From assembly GCA_023444095.1 (NCBI GenBank), contig JAEZRP010000011.1:1-64000 (forward strand): a stretch of 64,000 bases of DNA, given 5' to 3'. Source of the DNA: Bacillota bacterium. GTDB lineage: Bacteria > Bacillota > Clostridia > Christensenellales > Aristaeellaceae. The notes under the pieces are model-generated. The model saw only the letters and a list, made by a program, of their open reading frames with translations. It searched no databases and was not told the origin of the DNA. Numbering within the stretch: the stretch's first letter is position 1; each line of letters starts with the position of its first letter. Below are positions 41,604 to 49,446 of the stretch, one piece after another. A program made the translations under genes and the position numbers.

Positions 41604-42329
41604 TTACTCTGCCTTTTCCCCGGCGGCTTCCTCCGCCTCTTCCCGGTCCTCAACCGCCGCAAGTGCCTCGTCGGGAAGGATCGTCGGTTCGAAGATGACC
41701 TCCCGCTCGATCGCCTCCTCCGGAATCTCAACGGGCGCGGGAACCGCGACCGGGAGATCGACGGGCGTGGGCGCTGCCTTTTCTACTACCGGCGCGGGAA
41801 GCATGGAGTTGATGACGACCGAGACCTCCTTGACCGCGACGCCGCAGTTCGTCTGGATATAGGTCCGCACCGCGCGCTGCATGTTCATCGTGAGCGTTGG
41901 AACGTGGGTGCCGCTCACGATGTCGAGCGAGATTCCGACCGTGATCGCATCGCCCGCGTCCGAGATGTCGACATCCATCTCCTTGAGGCCCGCGGCGTCG
42001 CCGACCGCCTGCGTCGCCATCTCCCGGAGCGCCGGGAGCGCGATCCTGACCTGTCCGTTCTCGTCGTTCGTGATGGTGATGAAATCGCGCTTCACCTTCT
42101 TACCCGGCAAGATCGTTGCGAGCACGAAGATGCCGAGCAGCACCACGATCGCGCCGATTCCGCAGACGATCAGCTTCCAGACGATGCCCTCCGCCTGCGC
42201 CGCTAGGTTTTCGTAGAACGGGTTGATCAGGTCGATGCCGAACACCTGAAGCCCGAGAAGCGCGACGAGCGCGACCGTCAGAAGGACGTAGAGGAATATG
42301 AGTACGCGGTCCCAGAATCCGTTCTTCAT
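41604..42329 (-). CDS. amaP: AmaP-like membrane anchor of Asp23
   Basis: A 241-residue protein with two N-terminal membrane segments (about 8-28 and 48-72), followed by an Asp23-like domain (about 80-170, with DFITITNDENGQVRIALPALREMA) and a long acidic, Pro- and Glu-rich tail. This is the layout of AmaP, which holds the Asp23/Gls24 protein at the membrane. Neighbouring Asp23 gene (27 bp upstream) supports the call. The tail is longer than in Staphylococcus. Confidence 0.85.
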   Translation of the reverse strand: MKNGFWDRVLIFLYVLLTVALVALLGLQVFGIDLINPFYENLAAQAEGIVWKLIVCGIGAIVVLLGIFVLATILPGKKVKRDFITITNDENGQVRIALPALREMATQAVGDAAGLKEMDVDISDAGDAITVGISLDIVSGTHVPTLTMNMQRAVRTYIQTNCGVAVKEVSVVINSMLPAPVVEKAAPTPVDLPVAVPAPVEIPEEAIEREVIFEPTILPDEALAAVEDREEAEEAAGEKAE

Positions 42330-42355
42330 GTGCTTTTGCCTCCCTTTGCGCGAGG

Positions 42356-42931
42356 TCAGAGGCTGGAATCCTCCTCGGGTTCCTCGTCCACCTCGGGCAG
42401 GTCGTCATTGTATGTGAGGTCGTCCTCCTCGGCGGTTTCCGGCCTCGCTTCCTGCGCCTCCGGTTTCGCCTCTTGCGGCTGATCCTCGCAGGACATCTTG
42501 AGGAGCTTCTTCTGCTGCTCGTCGAGCTCCGCGGCGGCCTTGTTCTCGCGCTCGAAGCTGACGCCCTGCACGTGCACATCGACGTTTTTCACGTCGAGTC
42601 CGCTCATGGTCTCGATTGCCTTTTTAACGTTCTCCTGTATGCTACGGGCGACGTCTGGAACGGGCGAACCGTACTCGACGACGATCGTCACGTCCACGGC
42701 GACCCGGTTGTCGTCGATATCCACCTTGATGCCCTTCGTATAATTCCGGCTGGATTTGCGCGTCAGTATGTCCGCGAGCGCGGAGTTCGACGATGTCATG
42801 CTGGCCACGCCCTCCACCTCGTTGGCGGCAAGCCCCGCGATCGTCGCGACGACCTCCGTTGCGAACGAGACGGTCCCCTCCGGGTTGTCGTTCAACTTCA
42901 CTTCGGGCGCACGATTGTCAGCCATATCCAT
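42356..42931 (-). CDS. Asp23/Gls24 family envelope stress protein
   Basis: A 191-residue protein: the Asp23 domain (about 8-125) has EGTVSFATEVVATIAGLAANEVEGVASM, cut here by its typical hinge, and VDVTIVVEYGSPVPDVARSIQENV; the last 60 residues are strongly acidic and absent from short homologues. In Firmicutes the protein sits between the spoIIIA or acc genes and nusB, as here. GGAGGAGGC precedes the first ATG; a second in-frame ATG two codons later is also possible. Confidence 0.9.
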   Translation of the reverse strand: MDMADNRAPEVKLNDNPEGTVSFATEVVATIAGLAANEVEGVASMTSSNSALADILTRKSSRNYTKGIKVDIDDNRVAVDVTIVVEYGSPVPDVARSIQENVKKAIETMSGLDVKNVDVHVQGVSFERENKAAAELDEQQKKLLKMSCEDQPQEAKPEAQEARPETAEEDDLTYNDDLPEVDEEPEEDSSL

Positions 42932-43004
42932 GCCTCCTCCCTGTTGGTCCGTCTAATCAGATCCATTATAGCAGAAAAGCCGTGAACAGGCAATGTTTTG
43001 CTTT

Positions 43005-43490
43005 TTAATTTACGGGGATGATCCTGACGTCCGCCGCCTCAACGTCCGCCTCCGATAGTACGAGTTCGAGAACGACCGCCGTGTCCGCGTCCGTGATTTC
43101 ATCTTTTCGGATCATGACGCTCACCGCGTCCTCCGAGGCCGCGACCGCAACATCCTCGTACCCGCGCGCCTTGAGGATCCCGGAGACGGTCTGCTCGATC
43201 TCCATCCGCCTCACGATCTCGAGCTTGCGTTCCTGCGCCGCGCCGACGACCTCCTCCGAGCTTGTCGAGGCGTTAATGATGTCGTCGAGCTGGGTGAGCT
43301 GCATGCTCCGCAGCTGCTCGCGCTCGAGCACAAACGCCGACAGAGCGTCCACCGAATCAGCGCCATCCGCCGCCGCGACCTTATCGTTCTCCCGGATACC
43401 GAACAGGTCCGGACGCACCGCCGCGACGCAGCACACCGCGAGCCCGACGACGATCACGACATAGGTTACCCGAAGAAAATTCCGCTTCAT
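43005..43490 (-). CDS. spoIIIAH: Stage III sporulation protein AH
   Basis: Mother-cell half of the channel that joins forespore SpoIIQ during engulfment. The 161-residue protein has one N-terminal membrane helix (about 6-26), a helical linker and the C-terminal ring-building (YscJ/FliF-like) domain from about 90 (QTVSGILKARGYEDVAVAASED). The C-terminus is at the window's asp23 side. SpoIIQ itself is not in the window. Confidence 0.92.
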   Translation of the reverse strand: MKRNFLRVTYVVIVVGLAVCCVAAVRPDLFGIRENDKVAAADGADSVDALSAFVLEREQLRSMQLTQLDDIINASTSSEEVVGAAQERKLEIVRRMEIEQTVSGILKARGYEDVAVAASEDAVSVMIRKDEITDADTAVVLELVLSEADVEAADVRIIPVN

Positions 43491-43491
43491 T

Positions 43492-43842
43492 TCAATTCCC
43501 CCGCATCCTGGCGATCTCGATGCTCTTAGCGTCCACCCCGAGGAGCGTTCGCGCCGCCTCCGCGAGCGCGAGATAGACGCCCATGTCGTCCGCGCCCTCT
43601 GCCACGATGAGGACGCCCGTCACGCCTCCGTCCTCCGCCTGTGCGATCATCACGCGCACGTCTCCCGCGCCCGCCACCTGCGAGAGCGTCGATTCCAGGC
43701 GTCGCTCCAGATCGGTCGAGGCGGCGGTTTCCGGCGCACGGTTCTGCGCCCAGAAAAGCACCGCGAGCGCGACCAGGAGGATCAGCGCCAGATACTCCAC
43801 CTTGCGCGCGCCGCGCAGCCCGTCCATCAACTTGGTCAGCAT
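43492..43842 (-). CDS. spoIIIAG: Stage III sporulation protein AG
   Basis: Ring-forming channel protein of 116 residues with one membrane segment (about 17-33) and an RBM-type domain: LERRLESTLSQVAGAGDVRVMI followed by VTGVLIVAEGADDMGVYLALAEA. At 116 residues it is much shorter than the Bacillus protein (about 229), lacking the long insert that forms the beta-barrel there; short AG forms occur in Clostridia. Confidence 0.88.
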   Translation of the reverse strand: MLTKLMDGLRGARKVEYLALILLVALAVLFWAQNRAPETAASTDLERRLESTLSQVAGAGDVRVMIAQAEDGGVTGVLIVAEGADDMGVYLALAEAARTLLGVDAKSIEIARMRGN

Positions 43843-43846
43843 TCAT

Positions 43847-44029
43847 TCACCCCGCAAGGCTCAGGATCGCCGCGAGCATCGCCAGCACGCTCGCCACGGC
43901 GCAAAGCCCCGCAACGAGGCGCGCGCCCTGCCCCGCGTCCGACTCCGGCGCGGCCAGCTCCGCGCAGGAAGCGAACGCCGCGACTGCGACGATGGTGTAG
44001 ATGAGTCCGCCAACCTCCCCCGTCGTCAT
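43847..44029 (-). CDS. spoIIIAF: Truncated SpoIIIAF-like membrane protein
   Basis: A 60-residue protein at the spoIIIAF position, starting in an ATGA overlap with the spoIIIAE stop and ending four bases before spoIIIAG. It holds only the two N-terminal membrane helices of SpoIIIAF (YTIVAVAAFASCAELAAP and ARLVAGLCAVASVLAMLAAI). The cytoplasmic/ring domain that makes up the other roughly 140 residues in Bacillus is absent, and the next gene follows at once, so no decayed 3' part remains. Name rests on operon position and the helix pattern. Confidence 0.75.
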   Translation of the reverse strand: MTTGEVGGLIYTIVAVAAFASCAELAAPESDAGQGARLVAGLCAVASVLAMLAAILSLAG

Positions 44030-45117
44030 CTGAGCACGCCCCTTCCCGCGTTGATCGCCGCCCCCGACATCACGAGCGCCAGCATCACCGCGACCATCGA
44101 GATCGTGAGGAGCATGGAGATCACGTCCGCGAAGCGAGAGACCACGCCCGTGATGGCGGAGTCCGAAACCGGCATCGCGACGGCGTTCGCGAGCCGGATG
44201 GCAAAGAGCGTCGCCGCGAGCCGTACGATCGGCGCGCCGCAGGCGTAGATCACGACCAGCATGCCGGTCAGGCCCGAGGCAGATTTTACGAGCAGCACGC
44301 TCGAGAGCGCCGCGTCGAGGGAGTCCGCGATGTCGCCCCCGATCACGGGAATGAGGTTGTCGACCGCGTAGCGCGCCGTGCGCACCGCCGCGGAATCGTA
44401 GCTCGCGCCGAGCATGCCCTGCACCGTCAAAAGCCCCACGAACAGCGCGAGCAGAACGCCCGAACCCCACATGACGACGGATTTCAGCATCGAGAAGATG
44501 CCGTCGAGCCTGAGCGCCGAGGAAAACGCGGCGGCGCAAGCGAGCGCGCACGCGGCGGAGGCGAGGAAGATGCCCCAGCCGCCCAGAACGTCCACGATCA
44601 GCTTCCCCGCGAGAGAAGTCATGGGCGAGATGAGCGCGGCGGTTGAGGTCGCGCCCGCGAGCGCGGTGAGCGCGGTGAGAACAGGGAGCACCGCGCCTGT
44701 CACGGCGGTGATCTGCACAAGGAGCGCGCGGGACGCGGCGAGCGCGTCCGTCATGACGGAGGTAAACGTCAGCGCGCACACCATCGCGCATAGAAAGACC
44801 GCCACGCGCGCCGTCTTGCCCGCCGCCTGCCGGATCACCGCCGCCACGATGAGCGGCATGAGAAACGCCGCGAATACCGAGGCGAGCCGGGCGAGCGCCT
44901 GATCGCGCAGGCCCGCCAGCTGATCCGGGATTGTGTTCTCGTCGAGGAGCGTCTCCCCGGAGGCAAGCCTGAGGATGGTGTCCTTGACCGAGATCCCGCT
45001 CCCAGCCGCGTCCGCCGCGGACTGGAAGTCCGAGAGATCGATGGAATTGACGATACCGCCCACGTCTTCCGCTCGCGCCAGGCCCGGTAGGAGCAGGAGC
45101 GCGATTACAAGACCAAT
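44026..45117 (-). CDS. spoIIIAE: Stage III sporulation protein AE
   Basis: Polytopic membrane protein of about 363 residues, the largest channel component. A signal-like N-terminus (LVIALLLLPGLARAED) precedes about eight membrane segments, with the conserved NLIPVIGGDIADSLDAALSS region near 250. No ATG, GTG or TTG lies in frame near the expected start; ATT at 45117, overlapping the spoIIIAD stop by 13 bases, is the best placed codon, and the next conventional start (GTG at 45063) would remove the signal peptide. The start given here is therefore tentative. Confidence 0.85.
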   Translation of the reverse strand: MGLVIALLLLPGLARAEDVGGIVNSIDLSDFQSAADAAGSGISVKDTILRLASGETLLDENTIPDQLAGLRDQALARLASVFAAFLMPLIVAAVIRQAAGKTARVAVFLCAMVCALTFTSVMTDALAASRALLVQITAVTGAVLPVLTALTALAGATSTAALISPMTSLAGKLIVDVLGGWGIFLASAACALACAAAFSSALRLDGIFSMLKSVVMWGSGVLLALFVGLLTVQGMLGASYDSAAVRTARYAVDNLIPVIGGDIADSLDAALSSVLLVKSASGLTGMLVVIYACGAPIVRLAATLFAIRLANAVAMPVSDSAITGVVSRFADVISMLLTISMVAVMLALVMSGAAINAGRGVLR

Positions 45118-45491
45118 GAGGAGACGCGCGAGAGAATTTCCGTGATGAGCGGAATCGCCATGGCGAGGAGCGCGAGCCGCGCGCCCAGCTGGATCCGCCC
45201 GGCGAGCGCGGATTCGCCCGCATCCTGACAGATCTGCGCCGCGAACTCCGCGATGATCGAAATCCCGCAGGCGCGGAGCATGATCTTCACGCTTGCCTGC
45301 TCGACGCCCGCCGCGTCCGCGAGCGAGGAAAGCGCGTCGATCGCCGCTCTGAACTCCGGCAGCATCAGAACGACCGCCACGACGCCCGTCGCGATGGCGA
45401 CCGCCAGAGAGAGCTCCGGCTTCTGCTCCTTCAACACCGCGCAGATCAGCGCGCCGGCCACGCAGAGGAGCGCTGCGTATATCGCGTTCAC
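45105..45491 (-). CDS. spoIIIAD: Stage III sporulation protein AD
   Basis: A 128-residue membrane protein with four hydrophobic segments; the pattern LKEQKPELSLAVAIATGVVAVVLML and VKIMLRACGISIIAEFAAQICQDAGESALA is characteristic of SpoIIIAD. The second quoted segment carries the family's most conserved stretch. It begins six bases after spoIIIAC and overlaps the probable spoIIIAE start. Confidence 0.94.
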   Translation of the reverse strand: MNAIYAALLCVAGALICAVLKEQKPELSLAVAIATGVVAVVLMLPEFRAAIDALSSLADAAGVEQASVKIMLRACGISIIAEFAAQICQDAGESALAGRIQLGARLALLAMAIPLITEILSRVSSLVL

Positions 45492-45497
45492 GCGGCA

Positions 45498-45695
45498 TCA
45501 GTAGAGCTGGAAGACTTCGCGCACTTGGCCGAAGAAATCGCTCAGCATGTTGACCACCATGAGAAGCACCACCACGAGACCCGCGAGCGTCGCGAGCGTC
45601 GCGATGTCCTCGCGGTCTGCACGCTTGAGCACCTGCGAGACGACGGAGGTCAAGACCCCAATGGCCGCGATCTTGAAGACGAAGTCGATGTCCAT
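45498..45695 (-). CDS. spoIIIAC: Stage III sporulation protein AC
   Basis: A 65-residue protein with two membrane helices separated by a short basic loop (LKRADREDIATL), the standard SpoIIIAC form. The ATG at 45695 (MDIDFVFKIAAIGVL) follows AGGAG; the longer open frame to 45773 overlaps spoIIIAB and is not used. Confidence 0.93.
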   Translation of the reverse strand: MDIDFVFKIAAIGVLTSVVSQVLKRADREDIATLATLAGLVVVLLMVVNMLSDFFGQVREVFQLY

Positions 45696-45769
45696 GCGCG
45701 CTCTCCTCACAATCGTTCTGAAGGATCGGACATTCAGCGATCGGTCATAATCCCGCCGCGGGATGCCAG

Positions 45770-46273
45770 TCAAATGAACCCGATGACGACTGCCACGCCC
45801 GCCAGCGCGCCGAGTGTGGTATACAATCGCACGCGCTCCGCGCCGTCCTTGCGCGCGCAGGACTCGAGCCTGCCGAGCCCCTTGATCGCGGCGTCGAAGA
45901 TCGCCTTGTGCTCACTGCGCCCCGCCGAGCCGAGTCCGTCGAAGAAGGCGTCGAGCGCCTCCATGTCGTCCGACGAGAGGCTGTCGAGCCGCCCGCCGCG
46001 CTTCGTCTCCCGCTCGCGCAGCGTCTGCCACGCCTCCCGCGCGCCACAGCCGTTCATGAGAAGCCCCGTCTCGTGAAGAAGGTACGACTGCGACTTTTCA
46101 AGCGCGGCGTTCAGGGGCAAAAGCCTGTCCAGCATGTGAACCTTCAGCATCTGAAGGCCGTCCATGGTCTCCGCGAGCAGCCGCGCGCGGCGGACGTTAC
46201 CCTTCGCGAACGCGCGCCCGATGAGCGCGCAGCAGAGAATCGAAATGGCGCTCAGCGCGAGCTTCAGGCCCAC
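45770..46273 (-). CDS. spoIIIAB: Stage III sporulation protein AB
   Basis: A 167-residue protein with an N-terminal membrane helix (about 5-22), a helical GspF-like cytoplasmic domain and a C-terminal membrane helix (about 150-167). Relatives are thought to act with the SpoIIIAA ATPase like the platform protein of type II secretion or pilus systems. About 75 bp separate it from spoIIIAC. Confidence 0.9.
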   Translation of the reverse strand: MGLKLALSAISILCCALIGRAFAKGNVRRARLLAETMDGLQMLKVHMLDRLLPLNAALEKSQSYLLHETGLLMNGCGAREAWQTLRERETKRGGRLDSLSSDDMEALDAFFDGLGSAGRSEHKAIFDAAIKGLGRLESCARKDGAERVRLYTTLGALAGVAVVIGFI

Positions 46274-46285
46274 CGTACCGCCTCC

Positions 46286-47176
46286 CTATATGGCCATCGC
46301 CGCAACGGGCTTAAAATCCGTTGGCGCGCCGTCCTTTCTGAACGCCTCAATGCGCGCGACCGCACCCGGTCTCGGCCCCAGAAGCACGCCCAGCGAGAAC
46401 GCGCCTTCTCCGACGATTCTCCGAACGCCCAGCATGAGAGCGCCCGCCGCGAGAGAAGCGCCGTGGGCGGAGGCGATCACCTTCACACCGCAGCGGGAGG
46501 CCTCGAGGACCGCTTCGCCATCCCCCGGCGCACCGAGCTCGTCCGTCACGACCACGTCCGGAGAGAGGGCGCGAATCGCCGTCATGATCGCCGTGCGCTT
46601 TTTGCACATCGAAAAAACATCCGTTCTGGGGCCGACGTCGAGCGTGGGAACGCCGTCTTTGCACGCGGCGATCTCCCCGCGCTCGTCAACCACACAGACG
46701 CGGCTTCCCCGCAGCGAGAGAAGCCGCGCGAGATCTCGGAGCATCGTCGTCTTGCCAAGGCCGGGCGGTGAGACGATGAGAGTGCCTTCTGATGCTTCCA
46801 CCTGCGGGAGAATACCGTCCGCGCAGCCCAACACTTCCCGCGCGACGCGGATGGCAATCGAGCCGATGTCCGAGACGGACTTTACCCTTCCGTCCAGGCT
46901 CGAGACCATGCCGCAAACCCCGGCGCGGCTCCCATCGGGCAGCGTGAAAAAGCCGTTTGCCAACTCGTCCTCGCACGCGTACAGGCTGTAGCCCATGAGG
47001 AACTGAACCGTCTCCCGGAACGTCCGCGCGTCGAGGTGGCCGCACAGCACGTCTGATCCGCCGGTCGAGACGAGCTGTACCGGGCGATTCGCCCTGAGCC
47101 TTACCTCGGAGAGCCTTTCCCCCATTCGTTCCGCTTCCGCGCGTGCATCCGGTTTGAGAAAACCCAAGTCGAGCAT
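46286..47176 (-). CDS. spoIIIAA: Stage III sporulation protein AA (ATPase)
   Basis: First gene of the operon; a 296-residue secretion-type ATPase that powers the SpoIIIA-SpoIIQ channel. It has an N-terminal domain (LSEVRLRANRPVQLV), Walker A PPGLGKTTM (about 160-168), VCVVDERGEIA and the Walker B-like region VVVTDELGAPGD (about 208-219), followed by a conserved His (SAHG). The ATG at 47176 follows GGGAGGTGG. The upstream open extension to 48637 is only a shadow of the GH4 gene. Confidence 0.94.
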   Translation of the reverse strand: MLDLGFLKPDARAEAERMGERLSEVRLRANRPVQLVSTGGSDVLCGHLDARTFRETVQFLMGYSLYACEDELANGFFTLPDGSRAGVCGMVSSLDGRVKSVSDIGSIAIRVAREVLGCADGILPQVEASEGTLIVSPPGLGKTTMLRDLARLLSLRGSRVCVVDERGEIAACKDGVPTLDVGPRTDVFSMCKKRTAIMTAIRALSPDVVVTDELGAPGDGEAVLEASRCGVKVIASAHGASLAAGALMLGVRRIVGEGAFSLGVLLGPRPGAVARIEAFRKDGAPTDFKPVAAMAI

Positions 47177-47196
47177 CGTCCACCTCCCGGCAAGAA

Positions 47197-47225
47197 AATA
47201 TATGCCCCCATTTTCCGCTCTATCC
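47197..47225 (-). promoter_or_regulatory. Candidate sigma-E promoter of the spoIIIA operon
   Basis: On the minus strand CATATATT (47204-47197) matches seven of eight positions of the sigma-E -10 consensus CATACAHT. GGATAGA (47225-47219) lies 14 bp upstream and is a poor match to the -35 consensus. Mother-cell sigma-E control of spoIIIA is known in Bacillus and fits. Confidence 0.4.
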
Positions 47226-47237
47226 GCCGATTGTGCA

Positions 47238-47265
47238 TTGAATTGTCCGGCGAAGCTGGTATAAT
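47238..47265 (+). promoter_or_regulatory. Sigma-A promoter of the GH4 gene
   Basis: TTGAAT (47238-47243), 16 bp, TATAAT (47260-47265), about 30 nt upstream of the GH4 ribosome binding site. It is back to back with the spoIIIA promoter region. Confidence 0.7.
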
Positions 47266-47299
47266 GGGGACGACCACAAACATATGGGAGGTAACTTTC

Positions 47300-48619
47300 A
47301 TGCCACGTAAGATTGCATTCATCGGCGCGGGCAGCTTCGGATTCACCCGTGGGCTCGTGCGCGACATCCTGACGTTCCCCGCGTTCTCCGACGCGACGAT
47401 CGCGCTCATGGACGTGAACCCCGAGCGGCTCGCCTACATCAAGCGCGCGGTGGACAAGATCGTCCAGGAGGGGAACTACCCCGCGACGGTCGTCGCGACC
47501 ACCGACCGTAAAGAGGCGCTCACCGGCGCGGACGGCGTTCTGTGCACCATCCTCGCGGGCGAGCTGGACGTCTGGCAGCACGATATCCTGATCCCGAAGA
47601 AGTACGGCGTCGACACCAACGTCGGCGACACGCGCGGCCCGAGCGGCATTTTCCGCTACCTGCGCACCATCAACCCCATGCTTGAGATCGCAGCGGACAT
47701 TGACCGCTACTGTCCGGACGCCGTGTTTCTCAACTACACGAACCCCATGGCGATGCTGTGCAGGACCATTCAGGGCCAGTTCCCCAAGATGACGACCTCC
47801 GGCCTCTGCCACTCCGTGCAGGGCACCGCCTCCATGCTCGCCGAATGGGCGGGCGCGAAGGAGGGCGAGTACGAGTACACCTGCGCGGGCATCAACCATC
47901 AGGCATTCTATACCGAGTTCCTCGTAAACGGCAAGGATGCCTACCCCGCGATCAAAAAGGCCATTCTCGAGAACGAGGAGATCTACAAGAAGGAGATCGT
48001 CAGAAACGAGATGTTCCTCGCGCTTGGCTACTACGTCACCGAGTCGTCCGGCCACAACAGCGAGTACAACTGGTGGTTCAGAAAACGCCCCGACCTCATC
48101 GAGAAGTATTGCCTGCCGGGAACCGGCTGGAACCCGGGCGAATACGCATACATCCTCAACGAGTATAGACGGCGCGAGACCTCCTGGAAGGGCGACATCG
48201 AAAAGTGGCTTACGGAGCCCTTCGACCTCACGCGTGGCCACGAGTACGCGGCTTACATCTTCAACGCCATCTTTGGCGACGGGACGCTCTTCAAGTTCAA
48301 CGGCAACGTCCGGAACTTCGGGCTCATCGACAACCTGCCCGATGGCTGCTGCGTCGAGGTGCCGGTCCTGGCTTCGAAGCGCGGACTCGAACCCATCCAC
48401 GTGGGCAAGATGCCGCCGCAGCTCGCGCTCCTGTCCGGGACGTCCGCGCAGATCGAGGAGCTCGTCGTCGAAGGCTCCCTCGCGGGCGACAGGGAAATGA
48501 TCTATCAGGCCATCTGCTACGATCCGCTGACCGCCGCCGTTCTCGGACTGCGCGAGATCCGCGCCATGGTGGACGAGATGTTCGAGAAGAACAGCGAATG
48601 GCTGGTTCAGTTCAAGTAA
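47300..48619 (+). CDS. Glycoside hydrolase family 4 protein (alpha-galactosidase/glucosidase type)
   Basis: NAD- and divalent-metal-dependent glycosidase that works by oxidation and elimination. The 439-residue protein starts KIAFIGAGSFGFTRGLV (NAD site), has the DTRGPSGIFRYLRTIN segment, NYTNPMAMLC, the metal-binding Cys in GLCHSVQGT and the His in AGINHQAFY. The absence of a PTS-type phospho-sugar context nearby favours an unphosphorylated substrate, as in MelA. The ATG at 47300 follows GGGAGGTAAC. It is monocistronic, with its own promoter and terminator. Confidence 0.9.
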   Translation: MPRKIAFIGAGSFGFTRGLVRDILTFPAFSDATIALMDVNPERLAYIKRAVDKIVQEGNYPATVVATTDRKEALTGADGVLCTILAGELDVWQHDILIPKKYGVDTNVGDTRGPSGIFRYLRTINPMLEIAADIDRYCPDAVFLNYTNPMAMLCRTIQGQFPKMTTSGLCHSVQGTASMLAEWAGAKEGEYEYTCAGINHQAFYTEFLVNGKDAYPAIKKAILENEEIYKKEIVRNEMFLALGYYVTESSGHNSEYNWWFRKRPDLIEKYCLPGTGWNPGEYAYILNEYRRRETSWKGDIEKWLTEPFDLTRGHEYAAYIFNAIFGDGTLFKFNGNVRNFGLIDNLPDGCCVEVPVLASKRGLEPIHVGKMPPQLALLSGTSAQIEELVVEGSLAGDREMIYQAICYDPLTAAVLGLREIRAMVDEMFEKNSEWLVQFK

Positions 48620-48631
48620 GTGGCATTTCGC

Positions 48632-48662
48632 AACCACCCCGGCAACCGCCGGGGTGGTTTTA
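48632..48662 (+). terminator. Intrinsic terminator after the GH4 gene
   Basis: AACCACCCCGGC (48632-48643) and GCCGGGGTGGTT (48648-48659) form a perfect 12-bp stem with loop AACC, followed by TTTAT. Thirteen bases after the GH4 stop. Confidence 0.9.
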
Positions 48663-48674
48663 TGGCAGGAGGCA

Positions 48675-48694
48675 TGTTATAATGTGCCATAACA
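48675..48694 (+). promoter_or_regulatory. Extended -10 promoter overlapped by an inverted repeat
   Basis: TGTTATAAT (48675-48683) is an extended -10 element; no good -35 is visible. TGTTAT (48675-48680) and ATAACA (48689-48694) form an inverted repeat over it with an 8-bp spacer, a possible operator. The transcript would begin close to the GAGGTG ribosome binding site of the next gene. Confidence 0.4.
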
Positions 48695-48714
48695 GTATTA
48701 AAGAGGTGTTTTGA

Positions 48715-49434
48715 GTGGGCGCAGCCGGGCATTACGTGAAGCCGCGCGGGAAGAAGCCGTATCTGAAAAAAGGTGAATGGATCGCGCTGATCTCGATCCT
48801 CGGCGCGGTCGCACTCGGGATCATCGCGTACTTCGCCGTTCAGGCGGCGCTCGACGAATCCCTCCCCGTGAAGGATGGCAAGGTCGTGACGGACGTCGAG
48901 AACCCGATCATCGTCAACGAGGGGACGGTGGCAAAGCCAAAGTACTACCTTTACGGGTCGTACGATTTTACGCCGCTGGACGCGGAAGTGACGGTCGAGG
49001 ACATCAACGACGACGGGAACGAGACGGGGATCTACATTTATCCGCACCACGCGTCCTACGCCTACGCCTTCCTCTACGGCGCGGACAGCAATTTTCTGGA
49101 TGCCGCCGAGAACGTACAGAAGAACATCGGCTCGATGCTCCAGAACGGGGACGTGCGCGAGTTGGCGCCGTACACGCGCGGCGGGCGCACGGGAACCGCG
49201 TACTGGTATACATTCTGGAACGAGAAGAAGGATGAGAGCGGCGAGACGATCGTCGATGAAGATGGAAACGCCGTCAAGGAATACCAGCAGACGTTCAGCT
49301 GCTACATGCCCACCGAGCGCGGCTGTCTGATCGTGCGTGTGACGCACAGAGGCGGCGACGAGAGCGTCTACGTCGACGAGGCGACGGGGTACGAGGAGAT
49401 CGGAAGAATACTCGACTGCATCCTGTTCGACTGA
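48715..49434 (+). CDS. Membrane-anchored protein of unknown function
   Basis: A 239-residue protein not recognised as any named family. A short basic N-terminus (YVKPRGKKPYLKKGEW) is followed by one membrane helix (about 22-45, ALISILGAVALGIIAYFA), so the remaining 190 residues are probably outside the cell. The outer part is acidic with alternating strands (YYLYGSYDFTPLDAEVTVED, YIYPHHASYAYAF), no cysteine cluster and no enzyme motif. The start is GTG at 48715 after AAGAGGTG. Twelve bases separate it from the APH-fold kinase gene, suggesting one operon. Confidence 0.75.
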   Translation: MGAAGHYVKPRGKKPYLKKGEWIALISILGAVALGIIAYFAVQAALDESLPVKDGKVVTDVENPIIVNEGTVAKPKYYLYGSYDFTPLDAEVTVEDINDDGNETGIYIYPHHASYAYAFLYGADSNFLDAAENVQKNIGSMLQNGDVRELAPYTRGGRTGTAYWYTFWNEKKDESGETIVDEDGNAVKEYQQTFSCYMPTERGCLIVRVTHRGGDESVYVDEATGYEEIGRILDCILFD

Positions 49435-49446
49435 GGAGCGCGACGA

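Noticed and set aside
45118..45498. spoIIIAE frame open across spoIIIAD as a 490-residue protein
   Set aside because: The upstream part is an Arg-rich shadow of spoIIIAD; only the question of how AE initiates is kept as a finding.
47177..48637. Extension of spoIIIAA to 783 codons
   Set aside because: Antisense to the GH4 gene and lacking start signals; GGGAGGTGG before 47176 fixes the start.
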